Below, one piece after another: positions 33,812 through 45,394 of a DNA stretch of 64,000 nucleotides. The stretch covers positions 4,816,004 to 4,880,003 of the forward strand of contig JALMQS010000187.1 of the NCBI GenBank assembly GCA_024734495.1, in the 5' to 3' direction. Each line of letters opens with the position of its first letter. Position 1 is the first letter of the stretch. The notes under the pieces were generated by a model. It worked only from the letters and a program-made list of their open reading frames with translations. It was not told the DNA's origin and did no database searches. Position numbers and translations under genes: made by a program. The DNA comes from Forficula auricularia (Eukaryota > Arthropoda > Insecta > Dermaptera > Forficulidae).

Positions 33812-34342
33812 ATAAATAAAAGCACAAAATCTTATTTAGTAATCCCCAGCCTCCGTCCCGAAAGTGCCCAGAAATGCATGGTCTGAGCGTGCGCGATTGC
33901 GTGTGAGTGCATGCCCCTTGATCTCAGTAATGTTAAGTGCAGAGCAATAGAATTTGAAACTTAAGCTAGGCATACAATGTATTTGATATCAAGTTAACCT
34001 CTCGGAAAGAAATAACTTAGCAAGAGCCATACGACCCTGGGGTAAGATAAGATACGAGTGCGAATTTCGTTGGATCCACAATTTCAACGATTGTTGTTAA
34101 AAATCACATTATGCTCTAGTGATATTTATTTATTGCTATCTATTTATTAATAAAATACCAAACATATACCATAAAAATATTTTAAAGCTTTTATTTTTGT
34201 GAATAATTTTATAAAAATTAGAATTTGTAGTAAAATCACACATAATTAATTATAATTATTTATTGAACACGAATAAATAAATGTAATAAGTGAATATCGA
34301 GTGATTTGCACTGAAAATTCTATGATACTATTATTCACTGCT
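33812..34342. other. Unique sequence, no gene seen
   Basis: 33840-33930 is relatively GC-rich (GTCTGAGCGTGCGCGATTGC) but not open in any frame. The remainder is AT-rich. Confidence 0.3.
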
Positions 34343-35272
34343 TTTTTTTATAATGATATTGATACAAGAAGAAGTTGCACCAAGAAGGTACAACCTCTGA
34401 AGTCCGTGGTGGACCCTTGTAACGTGAAGATAAGGGGAGATTTAGGGATTGGGTAGAGGTCGAAGGTATCTGTGGATGCTGGTCTTGAAAGTTTGAAGGT
34501 TATAAGTAGCTGGAAAGACGGTCGGGGGAAGAGAATTCCAGTCTCTAGATGTCATAGGGATAAATGAATTGGCGAATGCGTTTGTTCGATTAGTATCTAG
34601 TTTAAGCGCGTAGGGGTGTTGAATTTTAGAAAATCGTGTATTTCGGGCAAATGAAGCCTTTGGTGGGATTATCGATTTAATTTCGTCAGAACAAAAGCCA
34701 TGGTAATATCTATAAAAAAGGGATAGGGCGGAGACAGATCTACGATGGGCTAGGGAGTCGAGAGTGTCAGTTAATGTAGGATCGCCTATCAGTCTGATAG
34801 CTCGCCTCTGAATTGCATCTAAGGTATTAAGAGAATACTTGGAGGCTCCTCTCCACAAATGCGAGCAATATTCAAGACAGGGGCGAATTTGAGCCTTGTA
34901 TAATATAAGGAGTTGAGTGGGGGTGAAAAATCGTTTGGTTCGGAAAAGAAAGCCAAGCTTACATGCTGCAGCTTTTGCTACTGAGATAATATGGTCATTC
35001 CAAGAGAGGTCAGAACCTAAGGTGACACCTAACATTGATATTTTATTACGGAATTCCAATGAGCTCGAATCAAAGGAAATGTCCGGAAGGTTCCTATCTG
35101 CGCGCCTAGAAATTAGGCAGCACTGTGTTTTGCCAGCATTAAAGTTTACCAAATTGTGAGATCCCCATTTTTTAAGCATGCTTAAATCTGAATTTATTGA
35201 GGAGGCTATTTTTGCGCGATTGTCTAGTAAGGATTGAGCGTTGTGGAGGGTGCTATCGTCAGCGTAACAATG
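34343..35272 (-). pseudogene. Jockey-like LINE, copy d (longest open frame)
   Basis: The minus-strand frame is open from the catalytic CYADDSTLHNAQ motif at the truncation point to the stop at 34442, about 275 codons. It includes FNAGKTQCCLISRR, MLGVTLGSDLSWNDHI, YKAQIRPCLEYCSHLWRGAS and MTSRDWNSLPPTVFP. It lacks the endonuclease and the N-terminal palm. The 3' UTR differs from copies b, c and e (ACGTGAAGATAAGGGG), so it is another subfamily. The tail is poly(A) near 34343. Confidence 0.85.
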
Positions 35273-35485
35273 TATGCTTATGTTTTAAGGCTATTGGCGT
35301 TAGTTAATGTGGAAGTAGATGTATTATGCTTATGGGAGAATAGAAACTGTTTCTCCGATAACTATCTAGCACAAGATCTCAGAAAGGATGAATACGCTAT
35401 TATAATATATGAAGGGTCAGAGGGAAAAAGCGACGTAGATGATATCTGTTGGTCTATGATTGATAGTTTCATTTCCAATAAATGA
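35270..35485 (+). CDS. Unrecognised coding-like ORF, 5' end cut by LINE
   Basis: From the ATG at 35270 the frame gives ~71 residues with varied composition, including DVLCLWENRNCFSDNY and DDICWSMIDSFISNK before TGA. It begins exactly where LINE copy d ends, so an original upstream part may have been separated. The following ~165 bp recur inverted at 39126-39300. I do not recognise the protein. Confidence 0.35.
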   Translation: MYAYVLRLLALVNVEVDVLCLWENRNCFSDNYLAQDLRKDEYAIIIYEGSEGKSDVDDICWSMIDSFISNK

Positions 35486-35669
35486 AAGGTGCATAAAACA
35501 ATGATTTCATATTAAAACCCCAGTTTCTAAAACTCTAATAAGGGGGAAGAGTATCTTAAGTCCACTTTAAATGTCGTTTTATGCCAAATTAAAAATATGA
35601 CTACGTCGTTTTTCCCCCCTGGCCCTTTATTTGTAATTATTGATTTATTTATTTTTTGAAGGAGACAAT

Positions 35670-36340
35670 AAATTATTATTTATTACTTAATATGATTTAT
35701 TAATACTTAGAATAATATATTAATTTAGAATGAATGAACACTCCCCATCCATCATTTCTGATTCTATTTATCCAGGGTGTTTGATTTGTTGAATTTTTAT
35801 TTATTTATTTTTTTTAATTTAGTTAAACATCAGAAGGACTTCAAAAATTCAAATTACAGTTTTCAACGAAAATTTACATTTTTAATTGTCCTGTATCCCT
35901 TAACATGTTAAATATTTAATCATATGTCTGTTTGTTATCAGATTATCACGATATCTTAAAAAAACAAGTGTCATGAAAATTAACAAAGAACTGAAGAAGT
36001 AACCAAAAAATTGAAGTTTATTCTTAATTAATTAAAAATCTACAATCACTTAAACATCAACTGGTTAGTTAATGGACTGTATTTTTATTTATTATAAATT
36101 GAAATTAAACAATTTGATCAGAGGCATAGTATTATCAGTAATATAGTGTCATAGTAATCTGGTCACACCATTTCGTTTGTGGAGTAACCTGCTTACTATT
36201 ATGATAAGTTTAAAGTGATATATATTAATATTATTTTTAATAATTTAATATTCAATAAAAAATACCTCCAATAAATCAAATTGGCAAATTCTAATATATA
36301 ATAATATTTGTAATGAATTATTAGTGAGATATAATTTTTT
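35670..36340. repeat. Duplicated segment, copy B (empty sites)
   Basis: Paralogue of 25480-26850 lacking both the LINE and the 215-bp repeat. At the LINE site it reads GTCTGTTTGTTATCAG; at the other it reads CCAATAAATCAAATTGGC. It therefore preserves the pre-insertion state. Confidence 0.85.
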
Positions 36341-36908
36341 GCTGAAATAAATTTTAAAAAGTTTCTAAATTTTTTTTCAAAATTATTTGTATATATACCT
36401 ATATACAAACTTGATACATTCACCTATTCAGATAACTTGTTGCTTGATCCCCCTGCATAACAAATTCGATCCTTTCAGCGCTCTTGTAAAATGATACTTC
36501 TTTAAATAATTTACCCCTTCAAACTTAGCGAGAACTAATCACATAAGTTTGCTTCTGGGCTGCTTTAGGAATCTAACAGGAACGTTCTTGAACATTTGTA
36601 TTTGATGAGCGCTGAAATTATGCACATAAATTTGAATTAATAAGTTACACTTTTGTGACAGGTTTCAGATTTCGAGCTCGATTTTGTCACATATAAAAAT
36701 TTTCAGAAAATGTTCAAGTTTTCTCTCTCTCCCATGATTTTTCTCTTAGTAATGTTTCTAATTTGAGCCAAAGGCCCAGAATGTGAATCTGGCACTTGAA
36801 CTCAAATCCCAAAAGAAGGAAATAGTAAACATGAAACGTTAACAAAAATCATTTTCAAGTAAAATTTTCTCTGTCTGACTCTGGATTCAGATACCTATAA
36901 TATTAAAC
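36341..36908. other. Unique sequence, no gene seen
   Basis: Moderate composition, no open frame of note and no repeat boundary. Confidence 0.3.
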
Positions 36909-36910
36909 TA

Positions 36911-37412
36911 CACTGCAGTGGAAAAAAATCGAGCCACCAATAAAAACTTTATTAAATAGTAAATCATATTTTAATTTTTTTTATAAGTAACCATATATTA
37001 TTGCAAGTGTACTTTCCAATTGTCTTTGACTTAGCCCTTGATTAATTAGTCACATAATTTGAACTACTTGAACTTAAGAAATATTGATTTTGTATATTTT
37101 AACTTTCTATCAATGATGCTTAATTCAAAATTATTCATTTTATTGATATTTCAAATGAAATTTGATCTTTTATTAAAACTTTATTTAAATGTAAAGGGAT
37201 ATTGAGAAAGTATGATAATTTGTAATTGTATCTTTTAATTTAATAATTTTACTAATTTTTTTATAAAATTCAAAAATAATCAACAAAATTTATTGAATAT
37301 GTTAGTTTAAGAGTTAATAGAACAAATTATATCGTTATTTGTAAAAATTTTAAATAATCATTTGCTATTTAATAAAGTTTTTATTGGTGGCTCAATTTTT
37401 TACACCGCAGTG
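36911..37412 (-). mobile_element. Tc1-like MITE, copy B
   Basis: Flanked by TA. Ends CACTGCAGTGGAAAAAAATC and its counterpart TTTACACCGCAGTG. On the minus strand, codons read LINQGLSQRQLES, continuing the transposase helix-turn-helix that stops early in copy A; here the start codon is ATC. The two copies together show the parent was a Tc1-type element. Confidence 0.85.
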
Positions 37413-37717
37413 TAGTATAATTTTTTTTTTCTGATGTATATAACTGCTTGAATTTCTAAAAAGGATAACTGATTAGATGTTTGAACTTAGTAACTTCAGG
37501 ATTTAAACATCAGATAAAAATCGTTTAATTGAGAATTTTCAAATTGCATTGAATGTACCTAGTCTTGAAAATATTTTCATTATATCGTTTAATTTTTTCT
37601 GAATAATTTCAAACGTTAAAAATATTTCGTCTTGACACATCTGCACCCAGTGTTGCCAATCTCTGAGTTAATCGGGATTTATTTTATTTTATCCCTTCGA
37701 ATCTAGTCATAATAATG

Positions 37718-38155
37718 AGTACCTGGAACACCGAGCAAGCAGGTAATTTTTTTGCTTAAGTTCAAAGTGATATATTAATATTATTTTTAATAATTTAAAA
37801 TTCAATAAAAAATACCTCCAATTAATCAAATTGGCAAATTCTAATATATAATAATATTTGTAATGAATTATTAGTGAGATATAAAATTAAAAAACCAATT
37901 AATTATTAAAATAATGAAATTGAATAAAAATGTAATTATAGATTTTTATCGAGACAACCACCTGTGAATAATTATTTCAATTAACAAAAACCCCATCAAA
38001 AACAACTTAGCCGAAGATGAGACCGTGACAGATCGAAATGCCAACCCGAAAACCCTCTAACCCGTGAATTTCATCCAAATCGATCGTTAGAGACGTTTTC
38101 GGGATACCTCTTTCTATATATATATATTCGAAAATTGCTAGTTTAAGATACAATA
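37718..38155 (-). mobile_element. Helitron-like element (short)
   Basis: On the minus strand, the 3' end is ACCTGCTTGCTCGGTGTTCC then AGGTACT. The 5' region contains GATCTGTCACGGTCTCATC and ends near AAACTAGCAATTTTC. About 440 bp, non-coding. Part of it (37764-37920) is shared with the duplicated segment. Confidence 0.6.
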
Positions 38156-39125
38156 TTATTATTCTTTTTTCCTATAAAGAATTTAAACTCTCAAACTCAA
38201 ATGACATGGACCAAAAATTCTTTCTTTTTGCTAGTCTAGAGAGAAAGTTTTAACTGTAGAAATCCGAGGAGTTTGATTCTTATCCCTCTCAAGTGATTTA
38301 TTTATAACCTACTTCGTCTAATTTTAATTGCTAAGACATATATTTTAAATTTTACTTTTGGTATTTTTTTATTTTCCCCTCTTCCCTATTGACAAATATT
38401 TTCTTCTTAATGCATTTCGAAGTACATAAATAAATCTTGTTGGAAGCAGAGAGAGAGAATGTTTTGGGCCACGTGAGAATTATAAATAGGGAGATTAAAG
38501 AGATTAATAGTGGAATCAAGTTGGCCTTCACGCTCTTGAGATTTTTTCTTACTTGTACTAATAGACATCATGTTTCCATCCAAACAAGCAATTTTATAAT
38601 TGGCCCTTGTCTAAATCTTATTCGCCCTATACTTAATTATGTCATTAAAAAGTTGAAATGTATATATAGAGAAGATATCAATTAGTACTTAACGCAAATC
38701 CTTTGTTAAAATATCAGTTGATAAATAATCTCGCTTAATGATATTCAAACACGAACAAGACGAGGAATGCATCGCCCATCCTCCATTTTCTCCAAGAAAG
38801 TTAACGAAGTGGACTTTTTTTTAATTCATCTCATTGCTAGAACAGTGATATCAAGTAAACAACTTGTCGGGATGAATTAATTCGACAAGAGCTCCGATAT
38901 TGAGATAAGGGTGGAAAAATCCGCTTAGTTTAAATAGATAATAAATGAAAGTTAGTAGGTATATTGGGTTTTTATTTTATTTTCACTCACAATACAATAT
39001 ATCTAGAAGCATTGAATTCGCTTCTCGAGATGTTTATCTACAGTTTGAGGTCTATTTTAACAACAAGAAGAGAATATTTAATTTCACTTTTTCGATTCTA
39101 AGTGAAAAGATTGGCCCATTTCGAG
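38156..39125. other. No convincing gene
   Basis: An 82-codon frame at 38437-38685 (MLEAERENVLGHVRIINREI...) has plausible composition but no recognised motif. I do not call it a gene. Confidence 0.3.
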
Positions 39126-39263
39126 TGATTTAGAATTAATAATTACATAAGAAGGGCCAGGGGAAAAAACAAGTCATATTTTTTAATTTGGCATAAAATA
39201 AAGTACACTTCAGCTACTCTTCCCCCTTATCAGTGTTTTAGAAACTGGGTTTTTAGTATGAAA

Positions 39264-39446
39264 TCAGTGTTTTTTGCACTTTTCATTTGCTTTATTGTAG
39301 ATTAAAGACCGGGTAGGCAGCTTTCGTATTCTCTGAGCACAAGACTTAAGTTCATGCCAAGTAAAATGACAAAATTTTAGATGCTCTAGACCAGTTGTTC
39401 CCAACCTTTTGTGGCCAATCGCCCCTTTCTGGAGGTTTACTATCAC
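39264..39446 (-). pseudogene. Coding-like 3' exon candidate split by hAT
   Basis: Minus-strand codons next to the hAT left end read EHLKFCHFTWHELKSCAQRI then RKLPTRSLIYNKANE and a stop. If the hAT (39392-40168) and one TSD copy are removed, the frame continues into IEFSL and an acceptor-like ATATCTATAG just upstream (near 40190). The downstream ~165 bp match 35474-35640 inverted. The gene, if real, is unknown and now interrupted. Confidence 0.3.
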
Positions 39447-40168
39447 CTATCGACCCCTTTTCATTTTCATTGTATGCCTAAAGTGTAAATAATAAAACAG
39501 TTGTATTATTTTAAACAATTTTATTATCGTATATAAAAAGAACCAAAGCAGTTTTATTCGGTTCAAAATATTGAAGCCTGCCTATTTTCTAGAAATTACT
39601 CTCTTGGAAAATTCCCACGCAAAGTCGAAATTTAGAACAACCCCAATCAATGAATTTATTATAGATGGTGTTTCCTTCAGTTAAAAAGCCTTCCGACAGG
39701 ACTTAATCTCTTAACACAAAATATGACAAACATAAATTAAATTTATTGAGGTTCAAAAAGTGGGAATTGTAAAGTCCCACCATCCTATTGTCAAATAAGG
39801 CATGTTCCAGCATCAAAGGACATTACGCCTTCTACTCCAAAATATTACGATTAAAAAGAATTATATTATCATCAAGAAAAAAATACTCTAAATGCCGCGT
39901 TAACAACAGTATGTTTCTTTGTAATTTATTAGAAATTTAAATATTTTTTCTAAAAAATATTAATTTTACATTATTTATATTTGAGAATGAAAATTACATT
40001 TAACAACTCGCGAGAGAAGTGATTCCATTTCTTTGCACGTGAGTGTATTTTAATTTTTCCCTCTTTGAATACTCATCGCCCCCCAATCGCCCCCTACTCA
40101 ATTATCGCCCCCCTGATAACCAAAATCGCCCACTTGGGGGGCGATCGCCTCAAGGTTGGGAACCACTG
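39392..40168. mobile_element. hAT non-autonomous element with 8-bp TSD
   Basis: Ends CAGTTGTTCCCAACCTT and AAGGTTGGGAACCACTG are inverted repeats. CTCTAGAC flanks both sides (39384-39391, 40169-40176). CAGTGGTTCCCAACC ends with 8-bp TSDs identify hAT. The 777-bp interior shows no transposase frame; the subterminal regions are C-rich (ATCGCCCC motifs at both ends). Confidence 0.95.
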
Positions 40169-40540
40169 CTCTAGACTGAATTCTATAGATATTTGCATCA
40201 AAACACACACATACACATATAATAGGGATTTGGCTTAATGGACTAGTATCCGAGGACAAAAATAAATATTGAAGATTTCGAATTCCAATAGTAATCAAGT
40301 CAAAGTATCTTAATATAATATTTATATTTATCTTTTATCTTCATTTTTTAATAATAAAGATGGAATAAAGTATCGCATCAATAAAATACACCTATAAGTC
40401 AACACCAAAGCAAAAAATTAGTTAATTTAGAATTCCGCGTAGTAAATTCGCGAGCAAATCCACTCAACGGAATTTTTAACAAATTATAAGTAAATTTGTT
40501 TTTCTAGTATATTTATACAAATATAGAAAATTATCAAATT

Positions 40541-40959
40541 AATTAAATTAATCTAAAGAAATTCAAAGAGAAATTCAAAGATGTTTTTATAAAGCGAAAT
40601 TTAGAGAATACTTAGCCAGACTACCGTTTTATGAGAACCAATGAGGTCCAGCTGATTCTCCATCCTGAACCAAGAGAGCGAAAAAAGATATGGTCCATCT
40701 AGGTGTTACCCGGTATCAATCCGCGTATAGCCCGCATGATGGGTGGTCCGTGGTGGGGTATCATGCGGGCTATACGCGGATTGATACCGGGTAACACCTA
40801 GATGGACCATATCTTTTTTCGCTCTCTTGGTTCAGGATGGAGAATCAGCTGGACCTCAATGGTTCTTATAAAACGGTAGTCTGGCTAAGTATTCTCTAAA
40901 TTTCGCTTTATAAAAACATCTTTGAATTTCTCTTTGAATTTCTTAAGATTAATTTAATT
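40541..40959. repeat. Palindrome, 200-bp arms, 19-bp spacer
   Basis: Arms 40541-40740 and 40760-40959 are near-identical complements around GGGTGGTCCGTGGTGGGGT. Inner arms include ATCATGCGGGCTATACGCGG and GATTGATACCGGGTAAC. No coding, no TSD. The GATTGATACC element only loosely resembles a B box. Confidence 0.95.
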
Positions 40960-41477
40960 AATTCAAAAAATTAGTGTTTGGTGAAGATCATAGGTTGTAG
41001 ATTCTAGGACAAAAGAAAGTTGGAAGGAGTAAAAGAATTTGATATTATTCTCCTAATCGTCAATTTTTAAAGAAGCAAGAAATTGAAACGTCTCTATTTC
41101 AGAATTGACTCTCACGTCTATGCATGAAGAAAGAAAAATTTCAGAGGATTTGTGGAGTTAATGGATTATAGATAGTAGGATATAGAAAATATAGGAGTAA
41201 GAGACTTCATAGAAATAAGCAATTTGGAGAATGCGTTTGTTCTTCTTCTTTTGTAAGATGGAATTCTTATTTTTCAATATATTTATCAGGAATACAACAT
41301 ATATATATATTTTTTTTTTAACGTGTGAAAATGCATTTACGCAGACCAACTAATTGTTGGTACTGTGGGACTCGACTGTCCTAACATAAAGAAAAGAACA
41401 CTAATACCCACTAAAAACACACGTTTATTGCTCCTGAGGGGCGGGCGTCACCCTTTCATTGAAATCTTCCGCTGACC
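40960..41477. other. No gene seen
   Basis: AT-rich. CCTGAGGGGCGGGCGTCACC near 41434 may be the 3' UTR of the R2-like remnant that follows on the minus strand. Confidence 0.3.
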
Positions 41478-42004
41478 TTATCCGATTCCTAAAGGTGTTC
41501 TGGGACGACGGATAAATTGTGTGGTTTTGTTGAACGTCCAAAACCCGGCGAGACCCCCTACCACAACTCTAGATGAAAGTATCTTCAATTCCCTCTTCAG
41601 CAGTATACCACTGCTAGTGAGATCTTTCGCGGATCTGGCGGACCAAACCCCTCGATAATTAAGGGTAATAGACCCGAATCTCACTGTTTCCACATTATAT
41701 CGCCTCTTTATGCTCTCCTCAAGCTCCTTATACTTATCCGCCTTTGTTGCGTGAGCTTCATCAAGTTTGATGTGCTCACTAACAACTTGGGCGTCCAAGC
41801 AAAGGGCCGAGTCACCAAGAACAGCGATAAGGTCAGGTTTTCGTAGACCATGTGTAGTGGAAACAAAGTGAGGCTCTTCGTCTACTAAAGAGGATTTAGT
41901 CATTAGTGTTCGCTTGACGTAGCCGTCCGCGATCTCGTAGGAAGGGCATTTATCCTTAGTTTCACCGAGTTCACAAAGTCCCTTACTTTGCTACTCTTTA
42001 TATG
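41478..42004 (-). pseudogene. R2-superfamily LINE remnant with restriction-like endonuclease domain
   Basis: A minus-strand frame reads SSKVRDFVNSVKLRINALPT, then after a frame change YVKRTLMTKSSL, followed by RKPDLIAVLGDSALCLDAQV and VSEHIKLDEAHATKADKYKE. KPD-x(n)-DAQVVSE with AH..K..KY is the PD-(D/E)XK-type endonuclease core of R2/NeSL-group LINEs. The CCHC zinc-knuckle segment normally between the two parts is missing. The C-terminus extends to a stop at 41478. It is not in rDNA, so it is either an off-target or a non-R2 family of the group. Confidence 0.75.
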
Positions 42005-42078
42005 GCATTTTGCTATAGGTAACGGCCCTTTTTAATTATGGCACTTTTTCGATTTACAGCCAAAAAATGCTGCACTCC

Positions 42079-42368
42079 ACTGTTAAAAAAATTGTAAATT
42101 TACTATATGTTTACAATAAAAATAGATAGGAAATTTACAAAATTGAATATAGTAAAAAAACAATACTATATTATATTGGTAAAATCACATTAACCCATTG
42201 CAAAAATACAAAAATAAATTGTAACTTTACTTTTTAATGTATTAATTATATACGTATTAATAAAAAATATGTTGTAAGATTACAATACTGGTACTAATAC
42301 TAAAAAAATTTGAGGCCGGGCTTCCCATTTTTTATAATAAAATTATATAAGGAATTTTTAACAGTGTG
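42079..42368. mobile_element. Short MITE
   Basis: Ends CACTGTTAAAAAAATT and AATTTTTAACAGTG are inverted repeats enclosing ~290 bp of AT-rich sequence. No coding; superfamily not assigned. Confidence 0.5.
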
Positions 42369-42730
42369 TTAGCTACCTTCTATTTACTCGCTATACAGCT
42401 TTTCGCTCTACGGCCAACTTTTCTGGAACGTATCTAGGCCGTAAACCGAGGGTCTATTTATCATTAATAGCGAAGAATGATTTAATATAAATTCCCTCTA
42501 TCTCTTAAAGTTGAATTTCTTCTTTCGTGAGCAGGAATTTTTATTTTTCAATATTTTTCACCCTAGATAGCATCTTCATCATTAAACCCAAAGATTGTTT
42601 TGACTCAACTTCCCTTCATCTTTCAAAGTCAATTATTTTACACTTTTAGGCACGTTGGGCACTTTTGGGATAAGGAAAAGCACTGAACTCGCGTGACCGT
42701 CACGCTCATTTTATTTTTTATTAGTCTTAA
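42369..42730. other. No gene seen
   Basis: Unique-looking sequence without an open frame. Confidence 0.3.
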
Positions 42731-43462
42731 TTATTTTTATAGAGAAAAGTTTGCGGAATTTAACAGAATGAAATGTATTTATTTTTAAATAATAATAAAT
42801 AATTTCATTTAAATTGAGTAGGTCAACAATTATTTTTATAGAGAAAAGTTTGCGGAATTTAACAGAATGAAATGTATTTATTTTTAAATAATAATAAATA
42901 ATTTCATTTAAATTGAGTAGGTAAACAATTATTTTTATAGAGAAAAGTTTGCGGAATTTAACAGAATGAAATGTATTTATTTTTAAATAATAATAAATAA
43001 TTTCATTTAAATTGAGTAGGTAAACAATTATTTTTATAGAGAAAAGTTTGCGGAATTTAACAGAATGAAATGTATTTATTTTTAAATAATAATAAATAAT
43101 TTCATTTAAATTGAGTAGGTCAACAATTATTTTTATAGAGAAAAGTTTGCGGAATTTAACAGAATGAAATGTATTTATTTTTAAATAATAATAAATAATT
43201 TCATTTAAATTGAGTAGGTAAACAATTATTTTTATAGAGAAAAGTTTGCGGAATTTAACAGAATGAAATGTATTTATTTTTAAATAATAATAAATAATTT
43301 CATTTAAATTGAGTAGGTAAACAATTATTTTTATAGAGAAAAGTTTGCGGAATTTAACAGAATGAAATGTATTTATTTTTAAATAATAATAAATAATTTC
43401 ATTTAAATTAAGTAGGTCAACAATTATTCTTATAGAGAAATGTTTGCGGAATTTAACAGAAC
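42731..43462. repeat. 99-bp tandem array, 7.4 copies
   Basis: Unit starts at 42731, 42830, 42929, 43028, 43127, 43226, 43325 and partial 43424. Units (AGAGAAAAGTTTGCGGAATT, TTTAAATTGAGTAGGT) are almost identical. A single C/A site after AGTAGGT reads C,A,A,C,A,A,C along the array, a three-unit pattern. The final unit is more diverged. Confidence 0.95.
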
Positions 43463-43483
43463 AAAAGTTGATACATAGATAAA

Positions 43484-43831
43484 TTTTTTTTTAATGATGT
43501 TGACGTGAGAAGGAGATACACCAGAAAGTGCATCCCCTAAAGGCCTGTATGGGCTGGCCCCTCCATCGTGAAAAGAACAGAGTAGAAGGAAAGAAGCCGG
43601 AATCACGAGCCAAATCTCAGAAAGTTAGATACAATCCAATTTACTAAGTTTTAAGTGCTTCGAGCAGTGGTAAATTCTCCACGCGATAATTTGGTTAAAT
43701 TTATCTCCCACTTAATTTTTATTACCAGACCCTATACTTACAGAAAAAATGTCTGGGTATAGCCGGGAATCGAACCCGAGACCTCCGGGTTGCCAGCCAG
43801 AGATGCTGAGCATTACACCAGGTAGGTGGAC
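43484..43831 (-). mobile_element. tRNA-derived SINE with LINE-like tail
   Basis: Likely flanked by AGATAAA(T) (43477 and 43832). On the minus strand the head is tRNA-like: A-box region TGGTGTAATGCTCAGCA, anticodon loop CTGGCAA on a CTCTGG/CCCGGAG stem, and B box GGTTCGATTCCCG. The body starts GTGGGAGATAAATTT. The tail (CACGATGGAGGGGCCAGCCC) matches the Jockey-like LINE 3' UTR, then poly(A). Confidence 0.85.
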
Positions 43832-43839
43832 AGATAAAT

Positions 43840-44800
43840 ACATACATATATACATACAGGTGAAGCTAATATAAAGCGTGTAATAATAATATATTATATT
43901 ACAAATTCAGTCAACAGGCTTCACACAACCATTGATAACTATTAAGTAGAATTATAAATGCCCCATAAGTTAACACTTTTGTCGTGTGGTCTTAATCACC
44001 CACATTAATTTTTTTTCTTTGCTACTTTATTCTCCAAAAAATCTTTCAAAATTTCTCCATAGTTGATACATTAAAAGTTGAGAAATAAATTTTATTCTAT
44101 ACACTAATTCTTTAAATTTTTGTAGTAGAGATAAATTATCCCAAAATTTAATGTTATTTTCAATTAGTGTACTTAATTTTAATATGTCGCACTAGTATAT
44201 AACTATTATAGTTCAATAAAAGAATTATTCATTTCCTAAGTGGTTGTTTTGACAATTGTCTCTGTATTAAAACAAACGCAAGAAAAATGCATTTTAATAT
44301 TCTAACCTGAACAAAAAAAAAATATGCTTTCATTTCTTGCTTCAGACAAAACTTCTACAAGATCAAAAGTTTGACTGTCCGCCAAAATCCATTATCTTGA
44401 TCAGACTGAAACGAGAAGTTAATATTCTCGAGAGCGACCGACCAATTCATAAGCTTTTAGTTCAAATTAATTTTCATATTGCCATTACTACTATGTGGAT
44501 ATTAATTAAAGTTTATAAATTATTACAAAGGTTGCAAAAGAAGAAAAATATTGTCACAATGTGACCCAGGTATATAAGATTGTTAATGAATTGTGAAAGG
44601 TAAGGTTAGAGAAGCTGTTAAATGTTTAAAGAAAGTGTGTGGATTAGCAAATAAAGAAATCTGAAAAAAACAAAGTAATAAATTTATTATACTATTCTAT
44701 TATATTTTTAGATATCAAATCAAAATATTTGAGCCAAAATTAAAATGGTAGACATGGCAATTAACAAACAGTTTTAAATTTTTTATTTAATATATTTTTA
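43840..44800. other. No gene seen
   Basis: AT-rich. A 75-codon frame at 44337 has no recognisable feature. Confidence 0.3.
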
Positions 44801-44804
44801 TTTT

Positions 44805-45305
44805 ACCATGGAGGGTATGGTCAAGTATTGTAATCGTGCATGGAAAAAGTGGGTTTTTTTTTTCTAAATATCTCAAAAACGACTGATACTATTTTGATTA
44901 AAATAAACTGCAACGGATCGTTGCTAAACTTTATCCAAATTCATTTGAAATATTAATATGTTTATTCCTTTATTATTAATCAGATATCACTTGTTATTTG
45001 CAGTTCATGTTAACTTTAATTCAAAAATAATGATCAATTCTCATTTAACAGTCGAGAAATTACCATTCTACATTAGATTTTTGACGCTTCGATTATTATT
45101 GGTAACCATTGTTGAAGACATGGAGGAATTGACTTAAAATCAAAAATAACGATCGATTCTTATCTAATACTAGAGGAATAACCTTATTGCATTCCATTTT
45201 TGATGTTTTGACTATTAATGGCAACCTCTTCTGAAAACGTGGAAGAATCGACTTAAAATCAAAAAGACTAAATTCTTTTATGGTAAACAACTCAAGGTTG
45301 ACCAT
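44805..45305 (+). repeat. Single arm of the 47 kb palindromic element
   Basis: Starting GAGGGTATGGTCAAGTATTG, it runs through GCAACGGATCGTTGC to ACTCAAGGTTGACC. The same sequence, reversed, is the right arm of 47552-47950. Within it two ~118-bp diverged units repeat (ACTTAAAATCAAAAA at the ends of each). Confidence 0.8.
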
Positions 45306-45394
45306 AAATTTTTTTTTCTAAGATCTGAAATGACATGGAACGCTTTTTCTAGTTATGATTTGACTTTCTGAAAAATTTTTAAGAAAAAAATAAA

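Noticed and set aside
38437..38685. 82-codon ORF (MLEAERENVLGH...)
   Set aside because: No motif, no splice or promoter context; length is within chance for 64 kb of AT-rich DNA.
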